A stretch of 40,000 nt of DNA from Neoscytalidium dimidiatum (lineage: Eukaryota > Ascomycota > Dothideomycetes > Botryosphaeriales > Botryosphaeriaceae). Position numbers and translations under genes: made by a program. Each line of letters opens with the position of its first letter. The stretch's first letter is position 1. Positions 20,725 to 31,750 of the stretch are shown here, one piece after another. Below the pieces are notes generated by a model. The model was given only the letters and a program-made list of their open reading frames with translations. It had not been told where the DNA came from and made no database searches. The stretch is taken from positions 1 to 40,000 of the forward strand of contig JAVSCG010000025.1 in the NCBI GenBank assembly GCA_037367355.1. The letters run 5' to 3'.

Positions 20725-22114
20725 CTACCATCCGTTACACTTGAGCTTAGCAAGGTTCAGGTAGTCGGGGCTGATATCCCACAGGTTGGAGAGACCCAAG
20801 TTCCCCGCGTCGTTGATGATCTCCTGCTTCAGAAGCTCGATCAGGCGCTCAACGCCGGGCTGGCCGTAAACGTTGGCGTAGTGGAACGGACGCCCAAGTC
20901 CAACAGCACGAACACCAAGAGCGAGCAGCTTCAGGATATCAGTGCCGTAACGGACCCCGGAATCAGCATAAACTTCGAGCTTCTCGAAGACCTCAGGGGC
21001 CTGCTCGTGGATCTCGATAGCGATTTCGAGAGGGGACGGAGCACCGTCCAGCTGACGACCACCGTGGTTCGAGATGTAGATTGCGGGTGCGCCGACCTCG
21101 GCGGCCTTCTTGGCATCCTCAACCGTGTAAATACCCTTGAGAATGACAGGGAGGTCGGTCCACTTTGTCAGCTTGTCGGTATAGTAGTCCCACTATCGAG
21201 AATGTCAGTGATTGGCGTTCGATTCGAGTCTCGTCAAGGGCGCTCACGGTCAAGGGCTGGAGCTCGTCAGTGTCAGTGGCCTGGCTGTCGCGAGCACGGT
21301 AGCGGGCATCGCGAGTACGGTCACCGTCAGCAACGGCGTCGATAGTGAAGACAATGGCCTTGGCACCAGCAGCCTCCGCCCTCTTGATGTTCTCTTGGAC
21401 GCTGGTGTCATTGACAGTGACGTAAAGCTAGATCTGAGTCAGCACTTTCTTTGATATTTCCCTTGAGGTTGAGTCATACCTGCTGGAAGGTGACCTGAGA
21501 GCCATTGGCGGGCTTGGCTGCAGCGAGCTCCTCAATGGTCTTGCTGGCATATAGAGCGGGCTGGCAAGGCTTAGTATAGTATCCCTCTTCAGAATGACGA
21601 TGCACCGACCATGTAGAGGATGTCCTGAGCATAAGCTCCCTTCATGAATGCAACCTCAGCCTCGTTCGGGTTGGAATAGGCAGCACGAGCGGCCGGAGCA
21701 ATGAAGAAAGGGGCGGAAAAGTTGTAGCCAAGGATACTCGTACTACAGAAATGTTAGCCAGCGACGGGGTGCTCTAAGGACTGGTGGCATTACCCAAGGG
21801 TGTTCTTAGTCTTAGAAACATCCCTCAGCATCCTAGGCCTGAACCTGAGCTGCTGGAAGGCGTCAAGGTTGTTCCTGTACGTCCACTCGCCACCAGAAGC
21901 GTGCCTGTACCAGGTGTAGGCAGACGCGTTCAGGCAGTTCCTAGCCGCGAATTCGAAGTCCGGAACGCATTGCAGCTGGTCGAGCTCAGGACATATATTG
22001 GGAGGTTCGGCAGCCCTCAAGGACACGCTCGAGACCAGTGTCTGGCTCGTTCAGCCATGGGTAGGCTGCAAGGGAAGAACCAACGAAGGGTGCAATGAGA
22101 GCAAAGAAGCGCAT
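20725..22114 (-). CDS. secreted-looking FMN-dependent alpha-hydroxy-acid dehydrogenase, one frame break
   Basis: Exons 22114-21794, 21742-21610, 21560-21480, 21427-21248 and 21192-20725. The start MRFFALIAPFVGSSLAAYPW is a good signal peptide (hydrophobic core, SLAA cleavage). FMN/active-site landmarks follow: FFIAPAA, QQLYVTVNDTS, FTIDAVADGDRTRDAR, VILKGIYT (Lys), ISNHGGRQLDG (catalytic His, Arg) and ADSGVRYGTDILK plus GLGRPF. Family members oxidise L-lactate, glycolate or similar 2-hydroxy acids. There is no cytochrome b5 domain, so it is not a full Cyb2. Four N-glycosylation sequons (NAS, NFS, NGS, NDT) fit passage through the secretory pathway. In exon 1, at the C run 22014-22016, one extra base separates LERVLE from AAEPPNICPELD. 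Without it, exon lengths sum to exactly 394 codons. Confidence 0.85.
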
Positions 22115-23895
22115 ACTGGTAGCAACGAATGACAGCAGCAACTACAAATGAGAGACAGCCGGCGGTTGAAGGAGAGAAAGGGAACGGTAGCTGGCCTAAG
22201 GAGTATTTATGTCTACAGCAGACACATGTGGGGATACGGCTAAGCTCAGCGTTCCTGGGCACTTTCCGATGGCAGATTCTGCTACGGGGGTACTCGTATT
22301 GTAGAGAGCACGCGGAACCGGCCGAAGTAGAGCCAAGCAATCCACAGGTAGGCAAGTCAAGTCGCAGCACTGGGACCGCATGATTGCTCTGGCCAAGCGA
22401 TGCCTCGATTATCGGGGGCTTGGAATTGGTATGCAATGGGTATAATAGCGAGTCAGGAAGGTACCGCAGTAAGCGCAGGGACCGGGAAAGCCAGGCGTCG
22501 GTTCCGGCGGCGAGGAAAGTTACTGAGACATGCTTGTTGAGGAAAGCTTGGCCGGCAGAACGATTATCACGGTGGGCGTGGGATTAGGCATGTTGGCAGA
22601 GCGCGGACGAAAGAGCGATATTAAGGAGGACGGCAAGCCTTTGGAGGAAACGAAGCTGTGACGTTGGTGGCACTGTGGAGACTGGGGAGAAACTTGGAGA
22701 AATAGGCAGACAGCGGGAAGAAGAAAGAAAATAAGCATGTTTCGAAGCTGGATGGGGCCATATTAAACAACGTGCGTACAGAACTGGCCGGGAGATATCT
22801 CCGACACCCGGCTCGGGGGTGCCCTACAGAGATTAAGCTGCATGCATATCAGTGGCTTCGGCGTACGATTCGGAGTCGTGTCTAGACGTCCTATCCTGGA
22901 GGAGGCTCTGAGAGCGAGGCGGAAGTGTTGTCGGATGGAGCAGCTGGTGGATGAAGTGCCGTATGGCAGGATGCCTTTCTGGTGGTGATCCGAAGCGGCC
23001 AGACCTGAGTCGTGCTCTTGGCCGTATGGGTCACACGTTACGAGCCATGTCGCGAATCGCAATGGCGATCGCAGATGGCGAGGGGATATTGGGCGAGTGC
23101 ACGTCTGGCCTGAATGATGGGTGGGAAGAGATGACTAAGGGTGGCCGTGCCCACGAATTCGGCGCGCGGAAGTCTTCCGTTCCGGTCCTGTGGAACGCCC
23201 CATACGGCCGGAGAACAAAAAAAGCGGCACCTGTAAGTGTATCGAAGCCCCGGACGTTCATGAGGTTGAACATTCATGTACTTCTGAGGAAGTTCATCTT
23301 GCTACTTCTCTGGGGGACGTTGGTCAGGGACTAGTCCAGCTGTGAAAGCCTCATGAAGAAGTCAGGAACACATACATTATTCTATTTTCTCGACTCGCCG
23401 TTAGGAATCGCGAGAAGCGGCAAATCCGCTACGGTAATAGTCCGGTGAGAAGGTGGAGAATGCCTATAGTATCATCTCTGTACTGTGCTTATATATGGCG
23501 CCGACGGGCAGTCATCCCGTGCATACCAACAGCACTTCTGTGTATATTCCCCCGAAAGTATCTGATTCCAAACTTGAAATCATTAAGCGGCCCCACAGAG
23601 TGCGCAAGGATACCTCTCCACTGCATTACTGTAGTAAGCCTGCGCGTGTGCAAGCGCAACCTCTACCGGGTGATTCGTAACAAGACATCGGTCCAGCTCA
23701 GTTCATACCTCCTTGGCTAGCCTTTGCTCCTAGTATGCGCCTGACAAGATGCCTTTCCCGCCGCTTTTGATGTGAATGCCGAAAATTCAAATTCTTCACC
23801 TTTGCCACCAATGCCTGCTGCGGCAGCAAATAGTAACCCGAAATCCCGCTGAAACACCACTCATGCAAATGCAAAATACACCCGCTAGGGAAAGT
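22115..23895. other. long intergenic region without recognisable gene
   Basis: About 1.8 kb between two minus-strand genes. The largest ORF (22951-23334, +, 127 codons) has no recognisable motif and no clear splice signals. GC content is similar to neighbours and no repeat family was seen. A TATA-like ATATATGG lies near 23490. It may hold the FMN dehydrogenase promoter and a lineage-specific or non-coding transcript. Confidence 0.4.
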
Positions 23896-26387
23896 CTACC
23901 GCGGCTCTCTCAAGGGCGCAGGAAGATAAGGTAATAAAGCCTGTGCTTCTTGACGCGGTTGAACTGCTTGTTGCACGTCACCACGTTTCTCGTACGTGTC
24001 AGCCAACATGCTGTCGGCTACACATTGCCACAGCCGGTCCCCTGCTCTCTTTGCCAATATGCCTTGGCGCTCTTCTCCGTCTGCTCCCCAATGATGTTGG
24101 TGAAGCTGCCGTCATGTAGTTCATGCATATGCAGAGCAGCTGATTGTTGGTGACAGCCTTGGCTGCATGGAGAGCCTGCTGAATGCATTGCTTCATCTTG
24201 ACGATTGATGAATCTTTGCCCTTGGTTGTCGCCTTCAGAAGCTGGAAGGCCGAAACCATTGACTGGTTCGGATGAGACTGGCAATGTGGCTCAATTCTCT
24301 GTAACAAGCTCTCTGCTTCCGAGTGCATTGGGTGTGTTGGAGAGCGAATGATCAGTAAGGTATTCATGATGGCTAGGACGCTCAAATCAGATTGCGCCGT
24401 TCGCTGAGTAGGTACGCTCGTGGATGTGTAGAGTGTTCGGAAGTGGCTCAGTGCTACGTCAGTGTTTCCACGGCCTTGTTCTATGACTCCGTTCAAGTAT
24501 ATCGCGAAGCGAGTCATCGACGGTCTGCGATCATCTGAGAACATCGGAGCGGCTTGATCGAGTGCAGACAAATGTGTCCGAGCAGTCTTCCAATCGGCCT
24601 TATTGCATGCCATAAAGCATTGGTATAGACGGAAATGCCAATCCAAGGCTCGGTGCCACTCCATACGGGTCGAGGCCCCGGATATTGAGATGGGATTGCG
24701 ATCGGGAATAGTTAGGGTTTCTGCAAACGTGTTAGCATGGCGGCGCGACAATGACTACATCCGGTTCACAAGCTACCTTTGGTCAATTTCAGACCCTCCT
24801 TTAGATAACTTTCAGCTTTTTCTTCGGTGGGGTTCTTCAGCAGCGCAGTTACGCCGCTCAAGTAGTATCCAAGCATCCATAGATCTCGCCGCCTCATCCA
24901 TGTGATGGACAGCCGATCCCGCCCGTGTGATGGACAGCCGATCCCGCCCGTCACCATTTCTCTGAAAAATCCCACCCGTCATCCCCGTAAGCTGAGTGTT
25001 CGGGCTTCGGTGGATTAACACGGAGAAAGTTCCGTCGTCTCTGTTAGTATCTCCATTCACAGCACTGTCCATGATGGCTTGTAAATCACGCATCTTTGCG
25101 ACAGCTTGATCCGGCTTGTAACTTTGGAGGTTACAGGCAAGATCGATGAGGTCCAATAGCGCGACGACCTGGCCCAGTTCATCCATGGTCAGTTGCAATT
25201 GTAGGCTGCGCGCTGATGCGATGGCTCGCTGCGCTTGTTCGACACTGTCCGGGTTCATGAGGTGCAAATAGACCATAGCCAGGATCGTAGCGCTTGCTAC
25301 ATAGATCGCGCGATCACCAAGCCTCTCCGATAGTGAAGAAACTTCATGGAGCGTATGCATCGCTGCGGTAAGATCTGCGTGGGAGCCCGACTGTAAGCAA
25401 AGCGACGCCCGAAGGAAGCGAAAGGCATAAATCCACGGGACGTGCTGATACCTGCAAGAAATCAGCAAGGATCGCGGGTAATGATATAGAGAGAACTTAC
25501 ATTTCAGCGTAATGAATAACGCCATCAATTGACTTCAAAGCAGCTGAGTGATTTGACTTGAATAGCGAACGAGCAAGCAGATGCTGCATGGTGTACTTCA
25601 AGTCCAGCATGCGATGCCTGTCACACAGAGTAATGCCCTTGCTCAAGATTTCCTCTTCCTCAATAGTATTTTCCGTTTCCTCATGCAATAATGACGCATA
25701 CCTTAAGATCAGTGTAGCTTCAGCGCGCGGGTGCATGCGGAAGCTCTTGATGACGGTTTCCATGCAGCCCAGAGCGGTCGACATCAGCTTGTAGTATTTA
25801 TCCTCGTCCGCTTGTCGACGCGAAAGAGCTACGGCAGATCCCATAGCCCGAGCAGCAGCCACATATTCATCTGCGAGCGCGATCAAAAGTTGCTGGTTGT
25901 CAATTGGACCAGGCGAAGTGGAATTCGGGCGCGGAATCTGGACTTGGACGGTAGGCTGTCGCGGAGGAGATGCGGACTGAGGAACGGAGACAGGACCTGG
26001 GCGCGAATGGTGCAGTGGCTGCGGACGAGGTTGCTGGAAGGACGGAGACGAGAGGTGCGGGGAGAAATGGGCGGGTGGCGGAGGGTATGGCTGAAATTGT
26101 TGTTGTTGCTGCATCATGGGCTGCTGGGGTGATCGCTGCGGGATCATCACCACAGGATGACCTGGGTGGTGCGGAGGCGGCGGAGGCGCAGGCGATTGCG
26201 GAAAGAATGGTTGCTGCTGTTGCTGTTGCTGAGTAGCCAAGTAGGCGCCTGCAGAGCCGGCAACAGGCGTGGGTGAGGCATGCATCTGCGGAAAGCCTCC
26301 GGGCTGTTGCTGGTAGCCATGTGGAGGAGGCCTCGGCGCCTCGTAGCCTCCAGGCTGGGGCTGCTGGGGCGGGTAGTAGTGGTGCAT
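23896..26387 (-). CDS. SCC4: Scc4/Mau2 cohesin-loading subunit, with a 25-bp duplication and two further frame breaks
   Basis: Exons 26387-25501, 25451-24777 and 24720-23896. The first 160 residues are a disordered Gln/Pro-rich tail. TPR-like helices of the Scc4/Mau2 family start at about residue 165 (QQLLIALADEYVAAARAMG) and continue through DLKYTMQHLLARSLFKSN, VPWIYAFRFLRASLCLQS and LGYYLSGVTALLKNPTEEKA. With Scc2, Scc4 loads cohesin onto chromatin. An exact 25-bp direct repeat at 24901-24950 breaks the frame; with one copy, GRDRLSIT runs straight into WMRRRDLWMLGYYL. Two one-base losses follow near 24104-24112 (before SFTNIIGEQTEKSAKA) and near 24058-24064 (before LAKRAGDRLWQCVADSML). Allowing for all three, the exons total 788 codons exactly and end at TAG 23896-23898. 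The identification is strong; intactness in the organism is uncertain. Confidence 0.88.
24901..24950. repeat. perfect 25-bp tandem duplication inside SCC4
   Basis: Bases 24901-24925 and 24926-24950 are identical (each starts TGTGATGGACAGCC). Because 25 is not a multiple of three, the second copy shifts the SCC4 frame. It is either a real slippage event or an assembly artefact. Confidence 0.97.
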
Positions 26388-26837
26388 GCCGGGGAAAGGC
26401 GACGAAACGCTATATGGGCTTTCTCATGGCGGAGGTAACGCGGGTTGGAGCGAGAAGCGGCTGCGGAGAGCGCGAACAACGGCGGGAGACGTGACTGGCC
26501 TTGGCATTGAGTCCGCCACGGCTGGAATTTGGCGCGCAGAGGGGCATGATTGGCTTGATAGCCGCGCGGACCGAGGCTCGCGGTACGGCCGATGCGGGCC
26601 TGGAGAAGCGGCCACAAAGAGCACTGGAGCACGGCCATGGCCTCCTGCGCGATGAATTGCGCCGATATGCGCGGCTATCGGATGATTTGTCCTGTTAGCT
26701 GACGCTTGCCACTTCCACAGGCAAAAATACGGCGTTGCTGGACCATTCGCACTCTCTTCCTCCCGTACCTCGCCCCTCTCATTGCAGTGCCTTCTATACT
26801 TTTCGGCTCGGAACCCCCTCTGGACCAATCGGTAGCC
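26388..26837. promoter_or_regulatory. divergent promoter region of SCC4 and the MGL2-like hydrolase
   Basis: 450 bp between two outward-facing start codons. Several Met-less or weak ORFs cross it in all frames but none is protein-like. No specific factor site was assigned. Confidence 0.5.
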
Positions 26838-28460
26838 ATGGTCGATCTCTCCTGGCTGCTGGGACGCGCTAGAGTCTCCTTCACCAACTGTCCCAAACCT
26901 GTGACAATTGTTACCAAGTCTGGCCAATCTGTTCCACTGCCGGATTTGGTCAAGGATGTGACGCCGCCATGTCACCTCAATCCGCTGCTATTCAACGGTC
27001 ATCTCCAGACCGCATACACAGGTGCGCATGCTTCCCCACGTGGAGAGCCCCTGCTGACGTGGAGACGACTATAGTGGTGAAAGGCTTTGACCTACCAGTT
27101 GTCTACAAGCGAAAAATATTCGAGTCGAATAACCCTGCCGTTCCGGGTACCTTTGCAGTGGATTTCGTTCATCGTATTGCCTCTCAAGAAGTTGATTCCT
27201 CCTTGCCACCAAGGACTACCTACTTCACTGACCAGGAGTTTGGAGAAATCGGGTCCGACGACACCAAGCCCATGCTTGTGACCCTCCATGGCCTAGCAGG
27301 CGGCAGCAATGAAATCTATCTGCGCCATGTCCTTGCTCCTCTGACCACCGAAGAAGGTGGTTGGGAAGCTTGTGTGGTGAATTCTCGGGGATGCGCTATG
27401 AGTCAAATCACCTCAAATGTTTTATACAATGCCCGCGCAACCTGGGATGTGAGACAAGTTGTGAACTGGCTCAGGGGAAAATTCCCCAACAGACCTCTTT
27501 TTGGTATCGGCTTCTCACTCGGTGCCAATATCATGACGAACGTGAGTGTTCGTCGAATCATGCACAACTTCCGATCTGACGCACAACACAGTACCTCGGT
27601 GAAGAAGGGGAAACTTGTCAGCTGAAGGCAGCTGTCGTGTGCTCGAATCCCTGGAATCTGGATGTCTCCTCCCAGGCATTGAAGAGTTCCTGGCTGGGAT
27701 TACACGTCTACCAGAGAGCCATGGGAAGCAGTATGAAGAGGTTGTTTGATAGGTACACACTGTCTCCACTTTGTTGAAGATTGTCGTATAACATTAACGG
27801 CTCACTAGGCATGCTGAGGCTATTGCTCGAAACCCGAACATTGACCAGGAAGAAGTCAGGAGATGTATATACCTCTATGAATTTGATAGGTATGCTTGGC
27901 ATTGTACTCTTTCTGCTCCAGTTACTGACTGTTTTGGAAGAGCCGTTCAATGCGCGAGCTGGGGGTATCCCACAGAGAACGCATACTATCGCGATGCATC
28001 ATCCTGCGATTCTATGCTTGCCATCAAAATTCCCTTTCTGGCCATTAATGCCGAAGATGACCCAGTGAGCACTGGTTTCCCTGACATACTCTATCTCAAC
28101 ACGCTGATCACCCGACAGATTTCTGTGAAGGAGGCCATCCCGTTCGATGAATTCAAGCAGAACCCGTATGCTGTACTGTGTTCCACGTCTCTTGGTGGGC
28201 ATCTTAGTTGGTTCCAGAGCAATGGTGACCGTTGGTTCGCAAAGGCTGTAAGAAATCCGGAAGTCATTCCGTGTAGCATACGAAGCTGACTTCGTTAGGC
28301 AATCGCCTTCCTGAAAAAGATGGCAGACGATACGGACTTCGATGCAACGCAGAACGTTAACACGCAGAATGCCAACGGTAGGGCGGAAGACAGGGGAAGG
28401 GCCTTTGTTTTCGAGCCGATGCGCCGCAAGTTGCACATCCCGAAAGACCATGCCGAGTGA
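26838..28460 (+). CDS. alpha/beta hydrolase of the Mgl2/Eht1/YheT (ABHD1/3) family, seven exons
   Basis: Exons 26838-27021, 27075-27541, 27592-27752, 27809-27889, 27941-28064, 28119-28247 and 28299-28460 give 435 aa; every junction keeps frame, and introns are 49-56 nt with CTGAC/CTAAC-like branches. Landmarks of this family: LNPLLFNGHLQTAYT near the N-terminus, PMLVTLHGLAGGSNE (oxyanion HGxxGG), the nucleophile elbow GIGFSLGANI (GxSxG), FLAINAEDDP (acid Asp) and TSLGGHLSWF (catalytic His). Yeast relatives are Eht1/Eeb1 (ethyl ester synthesis from acyl-CoA) and Mgl2/YMR210W (monoacylglycerol lipase). Which activity applies cannot be told from sequence. It has no signal peptide. Confidence 0.87.
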
Positions 28461-28598
28461 AGATTGGTGTTTGCGATATGACACTGCAACGTTGCCGGTC
28501 TTAACTTGGGGATCTAAGAATTGCAAACATTCATGAGGGCACTCACTGTCTGCTTTAAGAATGCAGGCGGGGAATCATAGATTAGAATAGACCAGAGC

Positions 28599-29478
28599 TC
28601 AACCGAAAGATACCCTCTTCTTAATCGGTTTAGCAGATTTCGTAGGTGCTGAAGCTTCTTTTTTCTCCAGCTCAGGATCTGGCTTGGATTTGCGCTTTTT
28701 CTTCAAAGACTCTTTTGTCTCTTCCTACGAAGTTGTTAGCGAGATGTTGACCCTACCGGTGTCTGTTCGGTGCACTCACAAGTTTCGAACGTTTCTTCTC
28801 CTGGCGAGCTTCTGCTTCCTTCTTCCTTGCCTCACGTATTTCCTCCATTTGTCTTGCCTTCATCATTTTCGATTCGATCTGGCCCTCCTTCTCGGCGTTC
28901 ACCATGGCAAGAATAGTCATCATACTCTCCTATCCAAGCGTCAGTCAACGAACGAAAGTACCACACCGCTGGCCTCCTTGAGCAAAATTGCGCAAGCCAA
29001 CCGGCTTACCGTCAGCAGCCTAAAGCAGCAGAGGATGAACTCGCGGAATTCGGGCGAAAAGCCTGAAAAGACGAAAACCAGAATCAAAGGTTGCGCAGAA
29101 TTGTCTGGCGAGTGACCTCCGTCGACGACGGTATGAATGGTTCTTGCTGCAATCTGAAGTGATGTAGCCGGTTGGCGCTCGCTTTGCACAAAGAATCGGC
29201 TGTGCACTGGAACGTAGTAGCACGCGTACCTGATCATCCACGAACACCTTGCCCTTCTTCTTGCCTTTGGGCTTTTGAACGCCTGCCGGCGTTATCATGT
29301 TCAGCTTTGGGATTCCCAGTTCCTCCTCGGTATACGTCCGCTTCTTCTTTTTTACACCAGTCTTTGCGGTGCCGATAGCCGTGTGCGATTTCGTTTTCGC
29401 GTGTTTTGAGGGTTTAGCACTCTTGGAAGTCGAGCTGGAGGAGCTCGACTTAGGCTTTTGCGACTTGATGGGAGCCAT
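28599..29478 (-). CDS. LOC1: Loc1, ribosome biogenesis and mRNA localisation protein
   Basis: Exons 29478-29230, 28929-28780 and 28724-28599 give 174 aa. A Lys/Ser-rich nuclear N-terminus leads into the conserved core [19 protein letters not shown], then [13 protein letters not shown]. The next exon continues with [20 protein letters not shown] and a long charged helix ([19 protein letters not shown]). The C-terminus is basic ([19 protein letters not shown]). Loc1 is a nucleolar RNA-binding protein needed for 60S assembly and ASH1 mRNA localisation in yeast. The first intron is 300 nt, much longer than the 50-60 nt usual here. Divergent from VPS68 (263 bp) and convergent with the hydrolase (138 bp). 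Confidence 0.9.
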
Positions 29479-29741
29479 AGCGACGGGTTGCGATGCGGCA
29501 GGGCGGTGGGGAAAAAAGTGTCGAAGAAACGCGCGTGGAGTTAGCGGCGATTGCTGCACGCTGGTCTTGGCGCGCTCTGACCTCAGCTCTTACAAGCTGG
29601 CCCGGGCCAGGCCGCGACAGCAACACCAAGCGCCCTCCGACCACCATCATCGTCACCTCAGCCTAAGCTAGATCTACTCATCGTACGTTGCGAAGCAACT
29701 GCATATTCCACTATCTACACACGTCGCAACCTTGGGCAGTC
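29479..29741. promoter_or_regulatory. shared divergent promoter of LOC1 and VPS68
   Basis: 263 bp between start codons, GC-rich and pyrimidine-rich on the LOC1 side. No specific site was recognised. Confidence 0.5.
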
Positions 29742-30366
29742 ATGTCGAGCCACCGGCTGTTCCGCTTTCCCAAGCCTCAATGGATTAACAGCGCCAATAC
29801 GCGCACTGCCGGCGTGTACTCAGCCGGCGCTCTGGTACGCAATCTGTTTCTGCATGACCGTGAAGCTGGATGTGAAACCGCTCACAACTCTTCAGTTCTC
29901 TCTTGGATTCTTCTTCTTCATTGATGCCGCCGCATACTCGAAATCCGCAAAGAACGGTTCCGACGTCCACATTACCTTCGTCGACTGGATCCCCTCGATT
30001 TGTTCTGCACTGGGTATGCTTGTCATCAACAGCATTGACAAGTCTCGCCTGAGCGCCGACAGCTTCAGCTACTCGGGCAACGGGGTTGCCTGGAAAGCTA
30101 AATTGGTTTTGTTCCTCGGCTTTGCTCTGATGGCTGGAGGTCTTGCCGGCAGTGTAACTGTTATGGTTCTCAAATACGTGGTACCGAACTACACATTCCC
30201 AACTCTTTGGTTTGGGGTTTCAAACGTTGTGGCAAATGCTCTCGTAATGGTCAGGTATGTTAGCAAACTGTGCTCTGACGGGAGGATTGCTAATCAGTCC
30301 AGTTCTGCTATTCTTTGGGTTGTGCAAAATATGGAAGACGAATACACCTACAACCTGGCCCTGTAG
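29742..30366 (+). CDS. VPS68: Vps68, Vps55/Vps68 endosomal sorting complex (TMEM50/UPF0220 family)
   Basis: Exons 29742-29834, 29896-30254 and 30303-30366 give 171 aa. The N-terminus reads MSSHRLFRFPKPQWINSAN and the splice joins AGVYSAGAL to FSLGFFFFIDAAAYSKS, the hallmark start of the first membrane helix. Three more hydrophobic helices follow: WIPSICSALGMLVINSIDKS, LVLFLGFALMAGGLAGSV and LWFGVSNVVANALVMVSS. The second intron ends at the second of two AGs (CAGTCCAG), 48 nt, which restores VSSAILWVVQNMEDEY. In yeast Vps68 pairs with Vps55 on endosomes to promote late-endosome-to-vacuole transport. Its partner gene is next door, facing it. Confidence 0.92.
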
Positions 30367-31205
30367 AACAACTTCGGTTTGAGCGTACGGAGTTTCTTTG
30401 GTTGGAGTAGATTTTGGCGCCCAGGTTTCGCAGATTTTTATGTGTATGATAAAGCGTGCAATGATACTATGTAAAAGGTCCCATACGTCTCTCAGGTGCT
30501 ACATAGTTTCTCAAGAGATTTCAAACCATGCAGTAGCCGCAAGGTTATCTCTCGTGCATGGATTCAAAGTAGCTTTTCCGTTTTAGAATGTCTTCGGTAT
30601 TCTGGGATTTCACATAGGACGAATCCTTAACTACATATTCACGCCACACTGTTGCGATTCCTTTTTTCCCCTTTGGCCATCCAAAGATACATATCGCGTA
30701 ACACTGAATCGTTTATAGCTGGAATATCGTGGCCGGCGAAATACGACAAAGATCAAAATAGCGCAAACTGTTGAAGCATTGTCTACGGTCAGAAATGTTC
30801 GGTTCTAGCAGTAAGGTAGTTTACGTAAAGGCGTATGATCACCCTGACAATTGTAATTGAAGCGTTCTGTGGACTCTTTGTAGAGGTTCTTTCTTGAGCA
30901 CTCACCGACAGTTGTATTAGCCGTTTATGAGAGCTCTGCTGTTGGCCACACTTCGCTCGAAATACCACCCAGATTAGTAAGTATTTGCCAAACAGAGCAA
31001 CGGAGCCCTCGAGCTATTCATTGAGTGCCTCAAACAGAAAACATTCATTGCTCCAATTTACCCCCGTGGCCATGATGTGAATACAACAGACCAGTTGAAT
31101 ACGCCATGCCTCCGGTGCTAGAATCTAATATACAAGATCCCTAGAACAAAAGCCAAGGAAACCGGAACAGAAACAGGCACAAACATCACCCAGACTCATC
31201 GCCAT
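30367..31205. other. convergent 3' intergenic region between VPS68 and VPS55
   Basis: 839 bp. No ORF with gene-like composition, and no repeats or RNA gene seen. It holds two 3' UTRs. Confidence 0.45.
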
Positions 31206-31750
31206 TTAGAACTCCTCGTCTTCTTGGAAAAACATAGTGAAACTTATGATTGTGCCGTAGATGAGAAGACCTCCGATGATCGACATGACCATAGCGGACG
31301 ACGAAATGAGGGCGCAGTGCGCAAGGAGAGCAGGTAGTGCAGAAAGTTGCGCGGTTAGCTCACACATATTGATGTAAGTATGCTGGTGGGGCAAGCGCGG
31401 AGGATTGGAAACAAGCTGTATCGTACCAATGCCCATCACAACCAAGAAACCAGTAAGGAAGCGGCCAAAGTCAATGACAGCGCTGCTGGAGCTCTCCATA
31501 AAATCATCCGGATTGGCTGCGCGGCCGCAGATCCAGTTAGGTAGTGGTGCGATAACGTAGGTCGCGACGACGAGCAACGGGAAGTAATTGTGCCATAGCG
31601 CGCACGAAAGAATGACAAGAAGGAAGCCGATGGCGAGAACCTGGAGTATAGAACATATGGTTAGCGACGAATATTCCGGAATGGCGCATGCATAAATGCG
31701 GGTTCCGTGCGTACAAAAGAGAGCGCGATGATGGTCTTGAGGCCAGCCAT
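31206..31750 (-). CDS. VPS55: Vps55 (LEPROT family), partner of Vps68; apparent GT-TG intron
   Basis: Exons 31750-31715, 31640-31427 and 31339-31206 give 127 aa, the usual family length. MAGLKTIIALSF joins VLAIGFLLVILSCALWHNYF. Then come LVVATYVIAPLPNWICGRA, DFGRFLTGFLVVMGI, LPALLAHCALISSSAMVMS and IIGGLLIYGTIISFTMFFQE, the four membrane helices of Vps55/OB-RGRP. The second intron (31340-31426, 87 nt) begins GTACGA and has a GCTAACC branch 13-14 nt before the expected exon start. At that point the sequence reads TCTG, not CAG; no usable AG fits the frame. Without splicing, the frame stays open but would insert 29 residues into a membrane loop. Vps55 acts with Vps68 in endosomal sorting. Confidence 0.9.

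Noticed and set aside
15367..22114. Secondary-metabolite cluster made of the cupin, hydantoinase, carbamoylase and FMN oxidase genes
   Set aside because: No synthase backbone gene, transporter or pathway regulator is present, and the flanking genes are housekeeping.
22951..23334. 127-codon plus-strand ORF in the 1.8-kb gap
   Set aside because: No recognisable motif, odd composition and competing ORFs in all frames; not enough support for a gene.
23896..26387. SCC4 as a true pseudogene
   Set aside because: All other parts of the protein are conserved and splice sites are intact; other essential genes in the window show the same kind of small breaks, so sequence error is simpler.
31206..31577. 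Unspliced VPS55 frame as the true protein
   Set aside because: It would insert 29 residues between MGI and ALPALLAHC, against the strict 127-140 aa length of the family, and the segment has intron-like donor and branch signals.
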